From: Sphingomonas bacterium
Lineage (GTDB): Bacteria > Pseudomonadota > Alphaproteobacteria > Sphingomonadales > Sphingomonadaceae
Direction of reading: 5' to 3'
Assembly: GCF_028292925.1 (NCBI RefSeq)
Contig: NZ_JAQGLK010000144.1
Span: 1-34,985, forward strand
Length of the DNA: 34,985 nt
Shown here: one piece after another, positions 28,295 through 34,985 of the stretch
How the letters are laid out: every line of letters starts with the position of its first letter
Position numbering within the stretch: position 1 is the first letter of the stretch
Position numbers and translations under genes: made by a program
Notes under the pieces: generated by a model
Seen by the model: only the letters and a program-made list of their open reading frames with translations
Databases searched by the model: none
What the model was told of the DNA's origin: nothing

Positions 28295-28440
28295 CCGGAG
28301 GTGTCCCTTGCTCGCCGGTCTTGCCCGGAAGTCCTTGTTCCAGCCATTCTGTTCCCTACTTGTTCCCGTAGAACATTCCGTGTACGTGGGTCCTGCCGCG
28401 TTGACCGCACGGATGGACTCTCTACGAGGGAATTGAAGCG
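28295..28440 (+). promoter_or_regulatory. recA upstream region
   Basis: This 146-base gap holds the SOS operator at 28351-28365 and a GAGG ribosome-binding site at 28426-28429, 11 bases before the recA ATG. A TTGTTC overlapping the operator (28360-28365) with TACGTG 17 bases later could be -35/-10 elements, but the match is weak. Confidence 0.5.
28351..28365 (+). promoter_or_regulatory. Probable LexA (SOS) operator of recA
   Basis: GTTC-CCTACTT-GTTC is an exact GTTC-N7-GTTC direct repeat, the operator form described for LexA in alphaproteobacteria. It lies 76 bases before the recA start. The second GTTC also forms GTTC-N5-GAAC with a GAAC at 28371-28374. The exact motif plus position before recA makes SOS control very likely. 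Confidence 0.85.
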
Positions 28441-29526
28441 ATGGCCGCACAACTCAAGGTTATCGGCTCCGATGGGGGATCGATGAAGGAAACAGGTTCC
28501 GTGGATCGGCAGAAGGCGCTCGACGCCGCTCTTGCCCAGATCGATCGTGCGTTCGGCAAGGGCTCGGCGATGAAGCTGGGCAGCCGCGAGAAGATGGAGA
28601 TCGAGGCGGTTTCTACCGGGTCGCTCGGCCTGGATATCGCGCTCGGCATCGGCGGCCTCCCGCGCGGCCGCATCATCGAGATTTTCGGGCCGGAAAGCTC
28701 GGGCAAGACGACGCTCGCGCTTCATGCCATTGCAGAGGCGCAGAAGATCGGCGGCACCGCTGCGTTCATCGACGCCGAACACGCGCTCGATCCGTCTTAT
28801 GCCAAGAAGCTGGGCGTCAACATCGATGAATTGATCGTCAGCCAGCCGGATACCGGCGAGCAGGCGCTTGAGATCGTCGATACGCTCGTCCGCTCCAACG
28901 CGGTCGACGTGCTGGTGATCGACTCGGTTGCCGCGCTCGTCCCCCGTGCCGAGATCGAAGGCGAGATGGGCGACAGCCATGTCGGCCTGCAGGCCCGCCT
29001 GATGAGTCAGGCGCTGCGCAAGATCACCGGATCGATCAGCCGTTCGCGCTGCACCGTCATCTTCATCAACCAGATCCGCATGAAGATCGGCGTGATGTAC
29101 GGCAGCCCGGAGACGACGACGGGCGGCAACGCACTGAAATTCTACGCCAGCGTCCGGCTGGACATCCGCCGTACCGGGCAGATCAAGGACCGCGACGATA
29201 TCGTCGGCAACACGACGCGGGTGAAGGTCGTCAAGAACAAGGTCGCGCCGCCGTTCAAGCAGGTCGAGTTCGACATCATGTACGGCGAGGGCATATCCAA
29301 GGTCGGCGAGATCCTCGATCTCGGCGTGAAGGCCAGCCTGGTCGAGAAATCGGGTTCGTGGTTCAGCTACGATTCGATCCGGATCGGGCAGGGGCGCGAG
29401 AATTCGAAGACGTATCTGCGCGAGAATCCCGATGTCGCCACGCGGCTGGAAAAAGCCATCCGCGGCAACTCTGCCGAGGTTGGCGAGGCGCTGATGGCCG
29501 GGCCGAGCGAAGACGACGACGTCTGA
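28441..29526 (+). CDS. recA: Recombinase A
   Basis: Forms ATP-dependent filaments on single-stranded DNA, drives strand exchange and triggers LexA self-cleavage. The 361-residue protein has the N-terminal polymerisation helix ([20 protein letters not shown]), Walker A GPESSGKT (83-90), [19 protein letters not shown], and Walker [13 protein letters not shown]. Loop L1 ([20 protein letters not shown]), L2 ([21 protein letters not shown]) and an acidic tail (SEDDDV) follow. ATG at 28441 is used; an ATG at 28483 would shorten an N-terminus that is already poorly conserved between species. Controlled by the SOS operator upstream. A palindromic cluster follows the stop. Confidence 0.98.
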   Translation: MAAQLKVIGSDGGSMKETGSVDRQKALDAALAQIDRAFGKGSAMKLGSREKMEIEAVSTGSLGLDIALGIGGLPRGRIIEIFGPESSGKTTLALHAIAEAQKIGGTAAFIDAEHALDPSYAKKLGVNIDELIVSQPDTGEQALEIVDTLVRSNAVDVLVIDSVAALVPRAEIEGEMGDSHVGLQARLMSQALRKITGSISRSRCTVIFINQIRMKIGVMYGSPETTTGGNALKFYASVRLDIRRTGQIKDRDDIVGNTTRVKVVKNKVAPPFKQVEFDIMYGEGISKVGEILDLGVKASLVEKSGSWFSYDSIRIGQGRENSKTYLRENPDVATRLEKAIRGNSAEVGEALMAGPSEDDDV

Positions 29527-29545
29527 TCTGTAAGTTCGTGGATCT

Positions 29546-29598
29546 CGGAAGTTCGCGCACGGCCGCGAACTTCCGAAGTTCGGGCGCCGGAACTTCCG
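29546..29598 (+). repeat. Cluster of GGAAGTTC palindromes downstream of recA
   Basis: CGGAAGTTCGCG (29546-29557) and CGCGAACTTCCG (29564-29575) form a perfect 12-bp stem around a CACGGC loop. A second pair follows at once: GAAGTTC (29575-29581) and GAACTTC (29590-29596). The unit GAAGTTC/GAACTTC thus occurs four times in alternating orientation within 53 bases. The first stem could be a recA transcription terminator, but no T-run follows. Repeat-family or protein-binding roles are possible. Confidence 0.6.
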
Positions 29599-29658
29599 CT
29601 GGGCGCCCCTGGTGTCGTATCGCGCGTTCGGACGTTAGGCTCGCTCTCAGGAGCGGCC

Positions 29659-30282
29659 ATGATCATCGTCCACCACCTCGAAGACTCCCGATCGCAACGC
29701 ATTCTCTGGCTGCTCGAGGAACTCGGATTTCCCTATGAGGTCCGTCGTTACGAGCGTGATCGCAAGACGATGCTCGCCCCTCCCGAACTTCGCGAAGTCC
29801 ACCCGCTCGGCAAGGCGCCGCTGATCGAGACGGACGGGCAGGTCATCGCGGAGACCGGCGCGATCGTCGAATATCTGGTCGATCGCGCGGGCGGCAGGCT
29901 CGGTGCACCCGACGATCGGGCAGGGGCGCTGCGTTACCGACACTTTCTGCATTATGCGGAGGGATCGATGATGCCGCCGTTGCTCGCCAAGCTGGTGCTC
30001 GATCGCCTCGGCCTGCTTGGCAGGCCCGCCGTGGGCGCGGTGCAGGGGCTGATCGATGGCCATCTCGACTGGCTGGAGCAGGAACTTGGCCGTCGCCCCT
30101 GGTTCGCCGGCGACGCCTTCACCGCCGCCGATGTGATGATGAGCTTTCCCCTCGAAGCATGCCGCCAGCGTGCCGGGTTGAGCGACTCGCGGCGGCATCT
30201 GGTCGCGTGGCTCGCGCGGATCCATGCCCGCCCCGCTTATGTCCGGGCGCTGGAGCGCGGTGGCACCTATGCCTTCGCTTGA
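29659..30282 (+). CDS. Glutathione S-transferase-family protein
   Basis: Cytosolic GST-like protein; conjugation, reduction or a binding role cannot be told apart here. The 207-residue product has a thioredoxin-like N-terminal domain (IIVHHLEDSRSQRILWLLEE, with the catalytic-position Ser region SRSQR). The cis-Pro and glutathione-binding segment is GKAPLIETDGQVIAETGAIVEYL. The helical C-terminal domain (about 85-207) includes the N-capping motif in WFAGDAFTAADVMMSFPLE. The start is ATG at 29659 with AGGAG 5 bases upstream. Its last 14 bases overlap the start of the lipid-kinase-like gene, so the two are probably translated together. Confidence 0.9.
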   Translation: MIIVHHLEDSRSQRILWLLEELGFPYEVRRYERDRKTMLAPPELREVHPLGKAPLIETDGQVIAETGAIVEYLVDRAGGRLGAPDDRAGALRYRHFLHYAEGSMMPPLLAKLVLDRLGLLGRPAVGAVQGLIDGHLDWLEQELGRRPWFAGDAFTAADVMMSFPLEACRQRAGLSDSRRHLVAWLARIHARPAYVRALERGGTYAFA

Positions 30283-31225
30283 GCTCGGGCCGCTTCCCGT
30301 CGTCGTCAACCGCTCGGGCGGCACCGCCGCCTCGCTTGGGGACTCGCTTGGCGATACGGTCCGGAGCGCCTTCGCCGCCGCCGGTCGCCGGATCGATCTC
30401 CACCTTGTTGATGGCGAGGGGGTGGACGCCCTCGTCCGCGGCCTGGCGTCCGCTCCCATCCTCGTCATCGGAGGCGGCGATGGCACGATCGGCGGTGCCG
30501 CCCAGGCACGAGTCGAAAGTGGCGGCGGTGCGCTCGGCATCCTTCCGCTCGGAACGCGCAACCACCTCGCCGGCGAACTTGGAATTCCCTCTGATCTCAC
30601 CGCCGCCGCCGCGGCGATCGTCGCTGGCTCCGTCCGCCATATCGATCTGGCGATGGTCAACGACACCGCGTTCGTGAACAACGCCTCTGTCGGCCTCTAC
30701 CCGCTCATGGTGCGCTGGCGCGATGCCGAACGGAAGCGAAAGGGCATTCCGAAGTGGCTCGCCACGCTCCCCGCCACGTGGGCCACGCTGCGCCGCCTGC
30801 CGCACCACCGGCTGCGGCTTCGCGGTGAAGGCATCGCAGAAGCCGTGGTCACGCCGCTGCTGTTCGTCGGCAACAACCGCTACACGCTGGAACGCGGCCG
30901 GGTCGGCAAGCGGGTCGCGCTGGACGATGGGCTGCTCTCCGTGTTCGCGGTCGGCGCACGGTCGCGGCTCGGCATGGTGTGGTTCGCGCTCAGGACGATG
31001 CTCGGCTTCAGCAACCCCGGTCGCGACTTTGCCGCGATCGGTGACTGCGCTGCCTTCACCGTCTCCTCCCCGTCGGCGACGATCGACATCGCGTTGGACG
31101 GCGAAGTCCGGCGCATGGCCACGCCTTTGATGTTCAGCCTTCGTCGGCGTGGGCTGGCGGTGATCGTTCCTGCCGACGCCCGCTCACAGGACGTGTGCAC
31201 AGGCGCAGGCGACAGCGCCGCTTGA
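30269..31225 (+). CDS. Diacylglycerol kinase-family (DAGK catalytic domain) lipid kinase
   Basis: Soluble lipid kinase-like protein of the DgkB/YegS group; the true lipid substrate is unknown. The 318-residue product has PVVVNRSGGTAASLGDSLGD at the N-terminus, the nucleotide-binding ILVIGGGDGTIGGAAQ (about 61-76), and ALGILPLGTRNHLAGELGIP. FVNNASVGLYPLMVRWRD and VTPLLFVGNNRYTLERG follow. The C-terminal beta-sandwich ends with IDIALDGEVRRMATPLMFSL, which contains the usual DGE. ATG at 30269 is used because homology starts directly after it; the frame stays open further upstream inside the GST gene. alaS begins 31 bases downstream. Confidence 0.9.
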   Translation: MPSLELGPLPVVVNRSGGTAASLGDSLGDTVRSAFAAAGRRIDLHLVDGEGVDALVRGLASAPILVIGGGDGTIGGAAQARVESGGGALGILPLGTRNHLAGELGIPSDLTAAAAAIVAGSVRHIDLAMVNDTAFVNNASVGLYPLMVRWRDAERKRKGIPKWLATLPATWATLRRLPHHRLRLRGEGIAEAVVTPLLFVGNNRYTLERGRVGKRVALDDGLLSVFAVGARSRLGMVWFALRTMLGFSNPGRDFAAIGDCAAFTVSSPSATIDIALDGEVRRMATPLMFSLRRRGLAVIVPADARSQDVCTGAGDSAA

Positions 31226-31256
31226 GAAGAGCCGCGCCCTCGCTTAAGTCCCGTCC

Positions 31257-33929
31257 ATGACATCGACCAACGACATCCGCCGTTCGTTCCTGGACCACTT
31301 CGCCGGTGAGGGCCACACCGTCGTGCCCTCGGCGCCGCTCGTCCCGTACAACGATCCCACGCTGATGTTCGTGAACGCGGGCATGGTGCCGTTCAAGAAC
31401 GTCTTCACCGGCCTGGAGACGCGGGGTTACTCCACTGCCACGTCCAGCCAGAAGTGCGTGCGTGCCGGCGGCAAGCATAACGATCTCGACAATGTCGGCT
31501 ACACCTCTCGCCACCACACCTTCTTCGAAATGCTCGGCAACTTCTCGTTCGGCGATTACTTCAAGGAACGCGCGATCGGCCTGGCCTGGTCACTTATCAC
31601 GGGCACATGGGGCATCCCCGCCGACCGGCTGACCGTCACCGTCTACCATACGGACGATGAGGCATTCGATCTGTGGCGCAAGATCGCGGGGCTGCCCGAG
31701 GAGCGGATCATCCGCATCCCCACGTCCGACAACTTCTGGTCGATGGGCGATACCGGCCCATGCGGGCCCTGCTCGGAAATCTTCTACGACCATGGCAGCC
31801 ACATTCCCGGCGGGCCTCCCGGTTCGCCGGATGAAGATGGCGACCGCTTCGTCGAGATCTGGAACCTCGTGTTCATGCAGTACGAGCAGATCGATCCCGA
31901 TCAGCGCCGCGATCTGCCGCGCCCGTCGATCGATACCGGGATGGGGCTGGAGCGGATCGCGGCGGTGCTGCAGGGCGTCCACGACAATTACGATACGGAC
32001 ACGTTCAAGGCGCTGATCGCCGCTTCGGGAGACCTGACCAGAAGCGACACGGCCGGGCCGATGCGAGCGTCGCACCGAGTGATCGCCGATCATCTCCGCG
32101 CTGCTGGCTTCCTGGTGGCCGACGGGGTGCTGCCGGCGAACGAGGGGCGCGGCTACGTGCTGCGGCGAATCATGCGGCGGGCGATGCGGCATGCGCACCT
32201 GCTCGGCGCGGCGGATCCGCTCATGCACCGGCTGGTGCCCGCGCTGGTTGCCGAAATGGGTGCGGCCTACCCGGATCTTGTCCGCGCCCAGCCGCTGATC
32301 GAGGAAACGTTGAAGCTGGAGGAGACCCGCTTCCGCCAGACGCTCGACAACGGCATTCGCCTGCTGGAGGAGGCGACCCGCGGCCTGGTGCCGGGCGCCA
32401 CGCTGCCCGGCGAGGTCGCGTTCCGGCTCTACGATACCTACGGCTTCCCCTACGATCTGACCGAAGATGCGTTGCGCGCGCAGGGTCTCGCGGTCGATCG
32501 CGTCGGCTTCGACGTCGCCATGTCCGAGCAGAAGCGCGCCGCCCGTGCTGCCTGGAAAGGCTCCGGCGACAAGGCTTCGAACGAGATCTGGTTCGACATC
32601 GCAGAAGAGGCCGGCGCTACCGAGTTCACCGGCTACACCGCGTCGGAAGGAGAGGGGATCGTCGTGGCGATCGTCCGCGACGGCGTTCGGGTCGATACCG
32701 CGCAGACTGGCGAGACGGTGACGATCCTCACCAACCAGACGCCCTTCTACGGTGAGAGTGGCGGCCAGTCGGGTGACGTCGGCACGATCCAGGGCGACAA
32801 CGGCTTTGCCGCGACGGTCAGCGATACCGGCAAGGCGCTCGGCAAGCTGCACACGCACAAGGCGGTGATCGAGGGTGGCGAAGTCCGTGTCGGGGATACC
32901 GTCCAGCTTCAGGTGGATACCGCCTACCGCGCGCAATTGCGGGCGAACCACTCGGCCACGCATCTCCTGCATGCCGCGCTCCGTCATCGGCTGGGCACGC
33001 ACGTCACCCAGAAAGGCAGCCTGGTCGCGGCGGATCGGCTCCGCTTCGACTTCTCTCATCCCAAGGCGCTGAGCCAGGCCGATTTGGCGACTGTGGAGGC
33101 GGAGGTAAACCGCCATATCCGCGAAAACGATCTGGTTACGACGCGGCTGATGACGCCGGACGATGCAGTTGCCGCGGGAGCCATGGCGCTGTTCGGGGAG
33201 AAATACGGCGATGAAGTTCGCGTCCTTTCCATGGGCCGCGCGGACGATGCCAGCTATTCGGTGGAACTGTGCGGCGGCACGCACGTCAACGCGCTCGGCG
33301 ACATCGCGCTGTTCAAGATTATCGGGGAAAGCGCGGTCGCCAGCGGCGTCCGCCGTATCGAAGCCCTGACCGGCGAGGCGGCGCGGCAATGGCTGACCAG
33401 CCGTGAGGACCGGCTCAAGGAAGCGGCCCAGCTCCTGCGCACCGCGCCGGAAGAAGTGCCCGGCCGCATCGCCACTCTGGTGGAGGAACGCCGCCGGCTG
33501 GAACGCGAGCTCGCAGAGGCCAAGAAAGCGCTGGCGCTCGGCGGTGGCGCGGCCGCCGCCGGTGATGGCGCCGGCAGCGAAGCCGAGCAGATCGCCGGCA
33601 AGGGATTCGTCGGCCAGGTGATCGAAGGGCTCGATCCCAAGGGATTGCGGGGCCTCGTCGACGATGCGAAGCGCCGCATCGGATCGGGAGCCGCGGTTCT
33701 CGTGGCCGTGAACGAGGGCCGCGCCAGCGTTGCGGTCGGCGTTACGGACGATCTGGCGTCATCGCTGAGCGCGGTCGATCTGGTGCGCCGCGCCGTCGCC
33801 GTTCTTGGCGGGCAGGGCGGGGGCGGCCGGCCGGACATGGCACAGGGCGGCGGGCCGGATGGCGCCAAAGCAATCGATGCCGTGCAGGCCGTTCGGGAGG
33901 CGATCGCGTTGGCCACTGCCGCTGCCTGA
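31257..33929 (+). CDS. alaS: Alanyl-tRNA synthetase
   Basis: Charges tRNA-Ala and edits mischarged Ser/Gly. The 890-residue protein has the class II catalytic core ([69 protein letters not shown]). The tRNA recognition region follows, then the editing domain with zinc-site HSATH (His565, His569) and CGGTH (Cys672, His676). The C-Ala/DHHA1 domain is at the end ([20 protein letters not shown], then [16 protein letters not shown]). All expected modules are intact and length is typical. ATG at 31257 has a weak ribosome-binding site. The recA-alaS proximity is familiar in proteobacteria, here with two genes inserted. Confidence 0.98.
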   Translation: MTSTNDIRRSFLDHFAGEGHTVVPSAPLVPYNDPTLMFVNAGMVPFKNVFTGLETRGYSTATSSQKCVRAGGKHNDLDNVGYTSRHHTFFEMLGNFSFGDYFKERAIGLAWSLITGTWGIPADRLTVTVYHTDDEAFDLWRKIAGLPEERIIRIPTSDNFWSMGDTGPCGPCSEIFYDHGSHIPGGPPGSPDEDGDRFVEIWNLVFMQYEQIDPDQRRDLPRPSIDTGMGLERIAAVLQGVHDNYDTDTFKALIAASGDLTRSDTAGPMRASHRVIADHLRAAGFLVADGVLPANEGRGYVLRRIMRRAMRHAHLLGAADPLMHRLVPALVAEMGAAYPDLVRAQPLIEETLKLEETRFRQTLDNGIRLLEEATRGLVPGATLPGEVAFRLYDTYGFPYDLTEDALRAQGLAVDRVGFDVAMSEQKRAARAAWKGSGDKASNEIWFDIAEEAGATEFTGYTASEGEGIVVAIVRDGVRVDTAQTGETVTILTNQTPFYGESGGQSGDVGTIQGDNGFAATVSDTGKALGKLHTHKAVIEGGEVRVGDTVQLQVDTAYRAQLRANHSATHLLHAALRHRLGTHVTQKGSLVAADRLRFDFSHPKALSQADLATVEAEVNRHIRENDLVTTRLMTPDDAVAAGAMALFGEKYGDEVRVLSMGRADDASYSVELCGGTHVNALGDIALFKIIGESAVASGVRRIEALTGEAARQWLTSREDRLKEAAQLLRTAPEEVPGRIATLVEERRRLERELAEAKKALALGGGAAAAGDGAGSEAEQIAGKGFVGQVIEGLDPKGLRGLVDDAKRRIGSGAAVLVAVNEGRASVAVGVTDDLASSLSAVDLVRRAVAVLGGQGGGGRPDMAQGGGPDGAKAIDAVQAVREAIALATAAA

Positions 33930-33957
33930 AGCCGGCGGGGGCTAACGTCCCGCGCGA

Positions 33958-34985
33958 CTATGGGATGTCGCGTAGGGTCCGGCGCCGGAGCGGTGGCTCG
34001 CGGTCGATCTGTGCCATCTCCATGATCTTGGCGCGAAGCTCCGCCCGCTTTTCGTGGATGGACGCGATCACCGGCCCCATCGGCAGCCCAAGGTCGACGA
34101 GTGCCGCCTCGGATAGCTGTAGAGACGATTCGATGGTTTCGGGTACGGCATCGGTCGCCCCGGCCCGATAGAGCTCCGCGGCATGGTTGGGATCACGTGC
34201 GCGGGCGACGATCGTCAGGTCCGGAAAGCGTTTGCGGACGCTGGCCGTGATCCGGCTGGTCAACGGACGATCGCCGACGGTGACGACGATCGCGTTGGCG
34301 GCACCGACGTCCAGCAGCTCGAACATTCCGGGGCGGGAAATGTCTCCGTAGATGACGTTGTACCCGCGCTTGCGCGCGCGGGCGACGCCGTCCACGTCCG
34401 CGTCGATGGCGAGGTAGGGCAGTTTGTGCGCGTCGAACATCTGCGCGACCAATCGACCGACCCGGCCGAAGCCGACGATGATCGTCCGCCCATTCGCCTC
34501 GTGATCGATCTGGACGGCTTCCCGCTCGGCGGTCGCCCCCTCGAACTGCCGCGCAAGATCGCGGCCGACCCGCGCCAGCAGCGGCGTGATCGTCAGCCCG
34601 ATCGCCGTAACGATCTGCCAGAAAGAAGCGGTTGAGGGCAGGATCAACTGGGCCGCCGCCGCCGCCGCCAGCACGATCAGCGTGGTTTCCGACGGGGAAG
34701 CCATCAGCAACCCTGCCTCGGCGGCCACGCCCCGGCGCTCACCGCTGATCCGCAGCAGGACGGCCGTGACCACCGTCTTTGCGATCACCACGCCGACCAC
34801 GGCAGTCACGAGGCTTACCCAGTTCGCGGCGATGACCTTCAGGTCCAGCCCCATCCCGACGGTGATCAGAAAGATGCCCAGCGCCAGCCCCTTGAATGGC
34901 GCGGTCATCAGCTCGACCTCGGTGTGGTAGTCGGTCTCGGCGATCAGCAATCCCGCGAGCAAGGCGCCGACGATCGGTGAGAGGC
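33958..34985 (-). CDS. Kef-type monovalent cation:proton antiporter (partial, N-terminus off the right edge)
   Basis: CPA2-family membrane antiporter with a regulatory nucleotide-binding domain. The visible 341 residues begin within the transporter (LSPIVGALLAGLLIAETDYH, the CPA2 signature). Further membrane segments follow (GLALGIFLITVGMGLDL, SLVTAVVGVVIAKTVVTAVL, LIVLAAAAAAQLILP). An RCK/TrkA-N Rossmann domain comes next: RTIIVGFGRVGRLVAQMFD with GxGxxG, the acidic IDADVDGVARARKRG, NVIYGDISRPGMFELLDVG and ANAIVVTVGD. The C-terminal tail is basic. KefB or KefC identity cannot be fixed without the N-terminal half and partner genes. It is convergent with alaS, with 28 bases between the stops. 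Confidence 0.92.
   Translation of the reverse strand, partial: LSPIVGALLAGLLIAETDYHTEVELMTAPFKGLALGIFLITVGMGLDLKVIAANWVSLVTAVVGVVIAKTVVTAVLLRISGERRGVAAEAGLLMASPSETTLIVLAAAAAAQLILPSTASFWQIVTAIGLTITPLLARVGRDLARQFEGATAEREAVQIDHEANGRTIIVGFGRVGRLVAQMFDAHKLPYLAIDADVDGVARARKRGYNVIYGDISRPGMFELLDVGAANAIVVTVGDRPLTSRITASVRKRFPDLTIVARARDPNHAAELYRAGATDAVPETIESSLQLSEAALVDLGLPMGPVIASIHEKRAELRAKIMEMAQIDREPPLRRRTLRDIP

Noticed and set aside
29555-29570. The GTTC/GAAC pairs after recA as a second LexA box
   Set aside because: The spacings and orientations (for example GAAC-N7-GTTC) do not match the direct GTTC-N7-GTTC form, and the site is downstream of the gene.
31590-33389. A 599-codon open frame on the minus strand opposite alaS
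   Set aside because: Antisense shadow of a complete AlaRS.
33930-33957. A terminator between the convergent alaS and antiporter genes
   Set aside because: Only a 5-bp GCGGG/CCCGC pairing with no T-run; too weak to call.

Overview
This window reads as ordinary chromosome from a GC-rich alphaproteobacterium, most likely a sphingomonad (Sphingomonadales). Pointers are the strong G/C bias at third codon positions, an HdaA-type DnaA homologue, a CckA-type hybrid histidine kinase, a GTTC-N7-GTTC SOS operator before recA, and the gene order purN-purM / hdaA-ppk-ppx / rnd / aspS. The assignment is inferred from gene content; no marker RNA is present. I saw no phage, insertion sequence, CRISPR array, tRNA or rRNA.

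Layout. 1-3003 (minus): lptD then surA, an outer-membrane assembly pair; surA runs off the left edge. 3172-5636 (plus): pepA, holC, ndk. 5633-7995 (minus): purM, purN and a small membrane-anchored protein of unknown function joined to purN by an ATGA overlap. 8058-13687 (plus): a secreted protein with DUF2066-like and HMA-like regions, hdaA, ppk1 and ppx. 13700-14896 (minus): rnd. 15002-17668 (plus): aspS and a PPK2-family polyphosphate kinase. 17721-21212 (minus): slt, a GreA/GreB-family factor and a probable Tat-exported dienelactone hydrolase-family protein. 21259-25329 (plus): dapA, smpB, a DUF2062 membrane protein and an M13 metallopeptidase lipoprotein. 25410-29526 (plus): a CckA-like kinase interrupted by an in-frame amber codon, a lone receiver protein, and recA. 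29659-33929 (plus): a glutathione S-transferase-like protein, a diacylglycerol kinase-family protein and alaS. 33958-34985 (minus): a Kef-type antiporter cut by the right edge.

How the genes fit together. The window holds three polyphosphate enzymes (PPK1, PPX and a PPK2), so synthesis, hydrolysis and nucleotide phosphorylation from polyP lie within about 8 kb. Two genes serve replication (holC, hdaA) and one recombination/SOS (recA). Translation and its quality control are represented by aspS, alaS and smpB. AspRS carries the residue pair associated with non-discriminating enzymes.

The most notable anomaly is the TAG at 27213-27215. It splits cckA inside the ATPase domain, just before the G1 box, while the reading frame stays open and conserved on both sides. 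I found no convincing undescribed multi-gene system. The other points of interest are a cluster of GGAAGTTC palindromes after recA, several leader or intergenic hairpins, and two uncharacterised exported or membrane proteins. No gene-free stretch exceeds 300 bases; the longest gaps (about 170, 146, 132 and 105 bases) are described as features.
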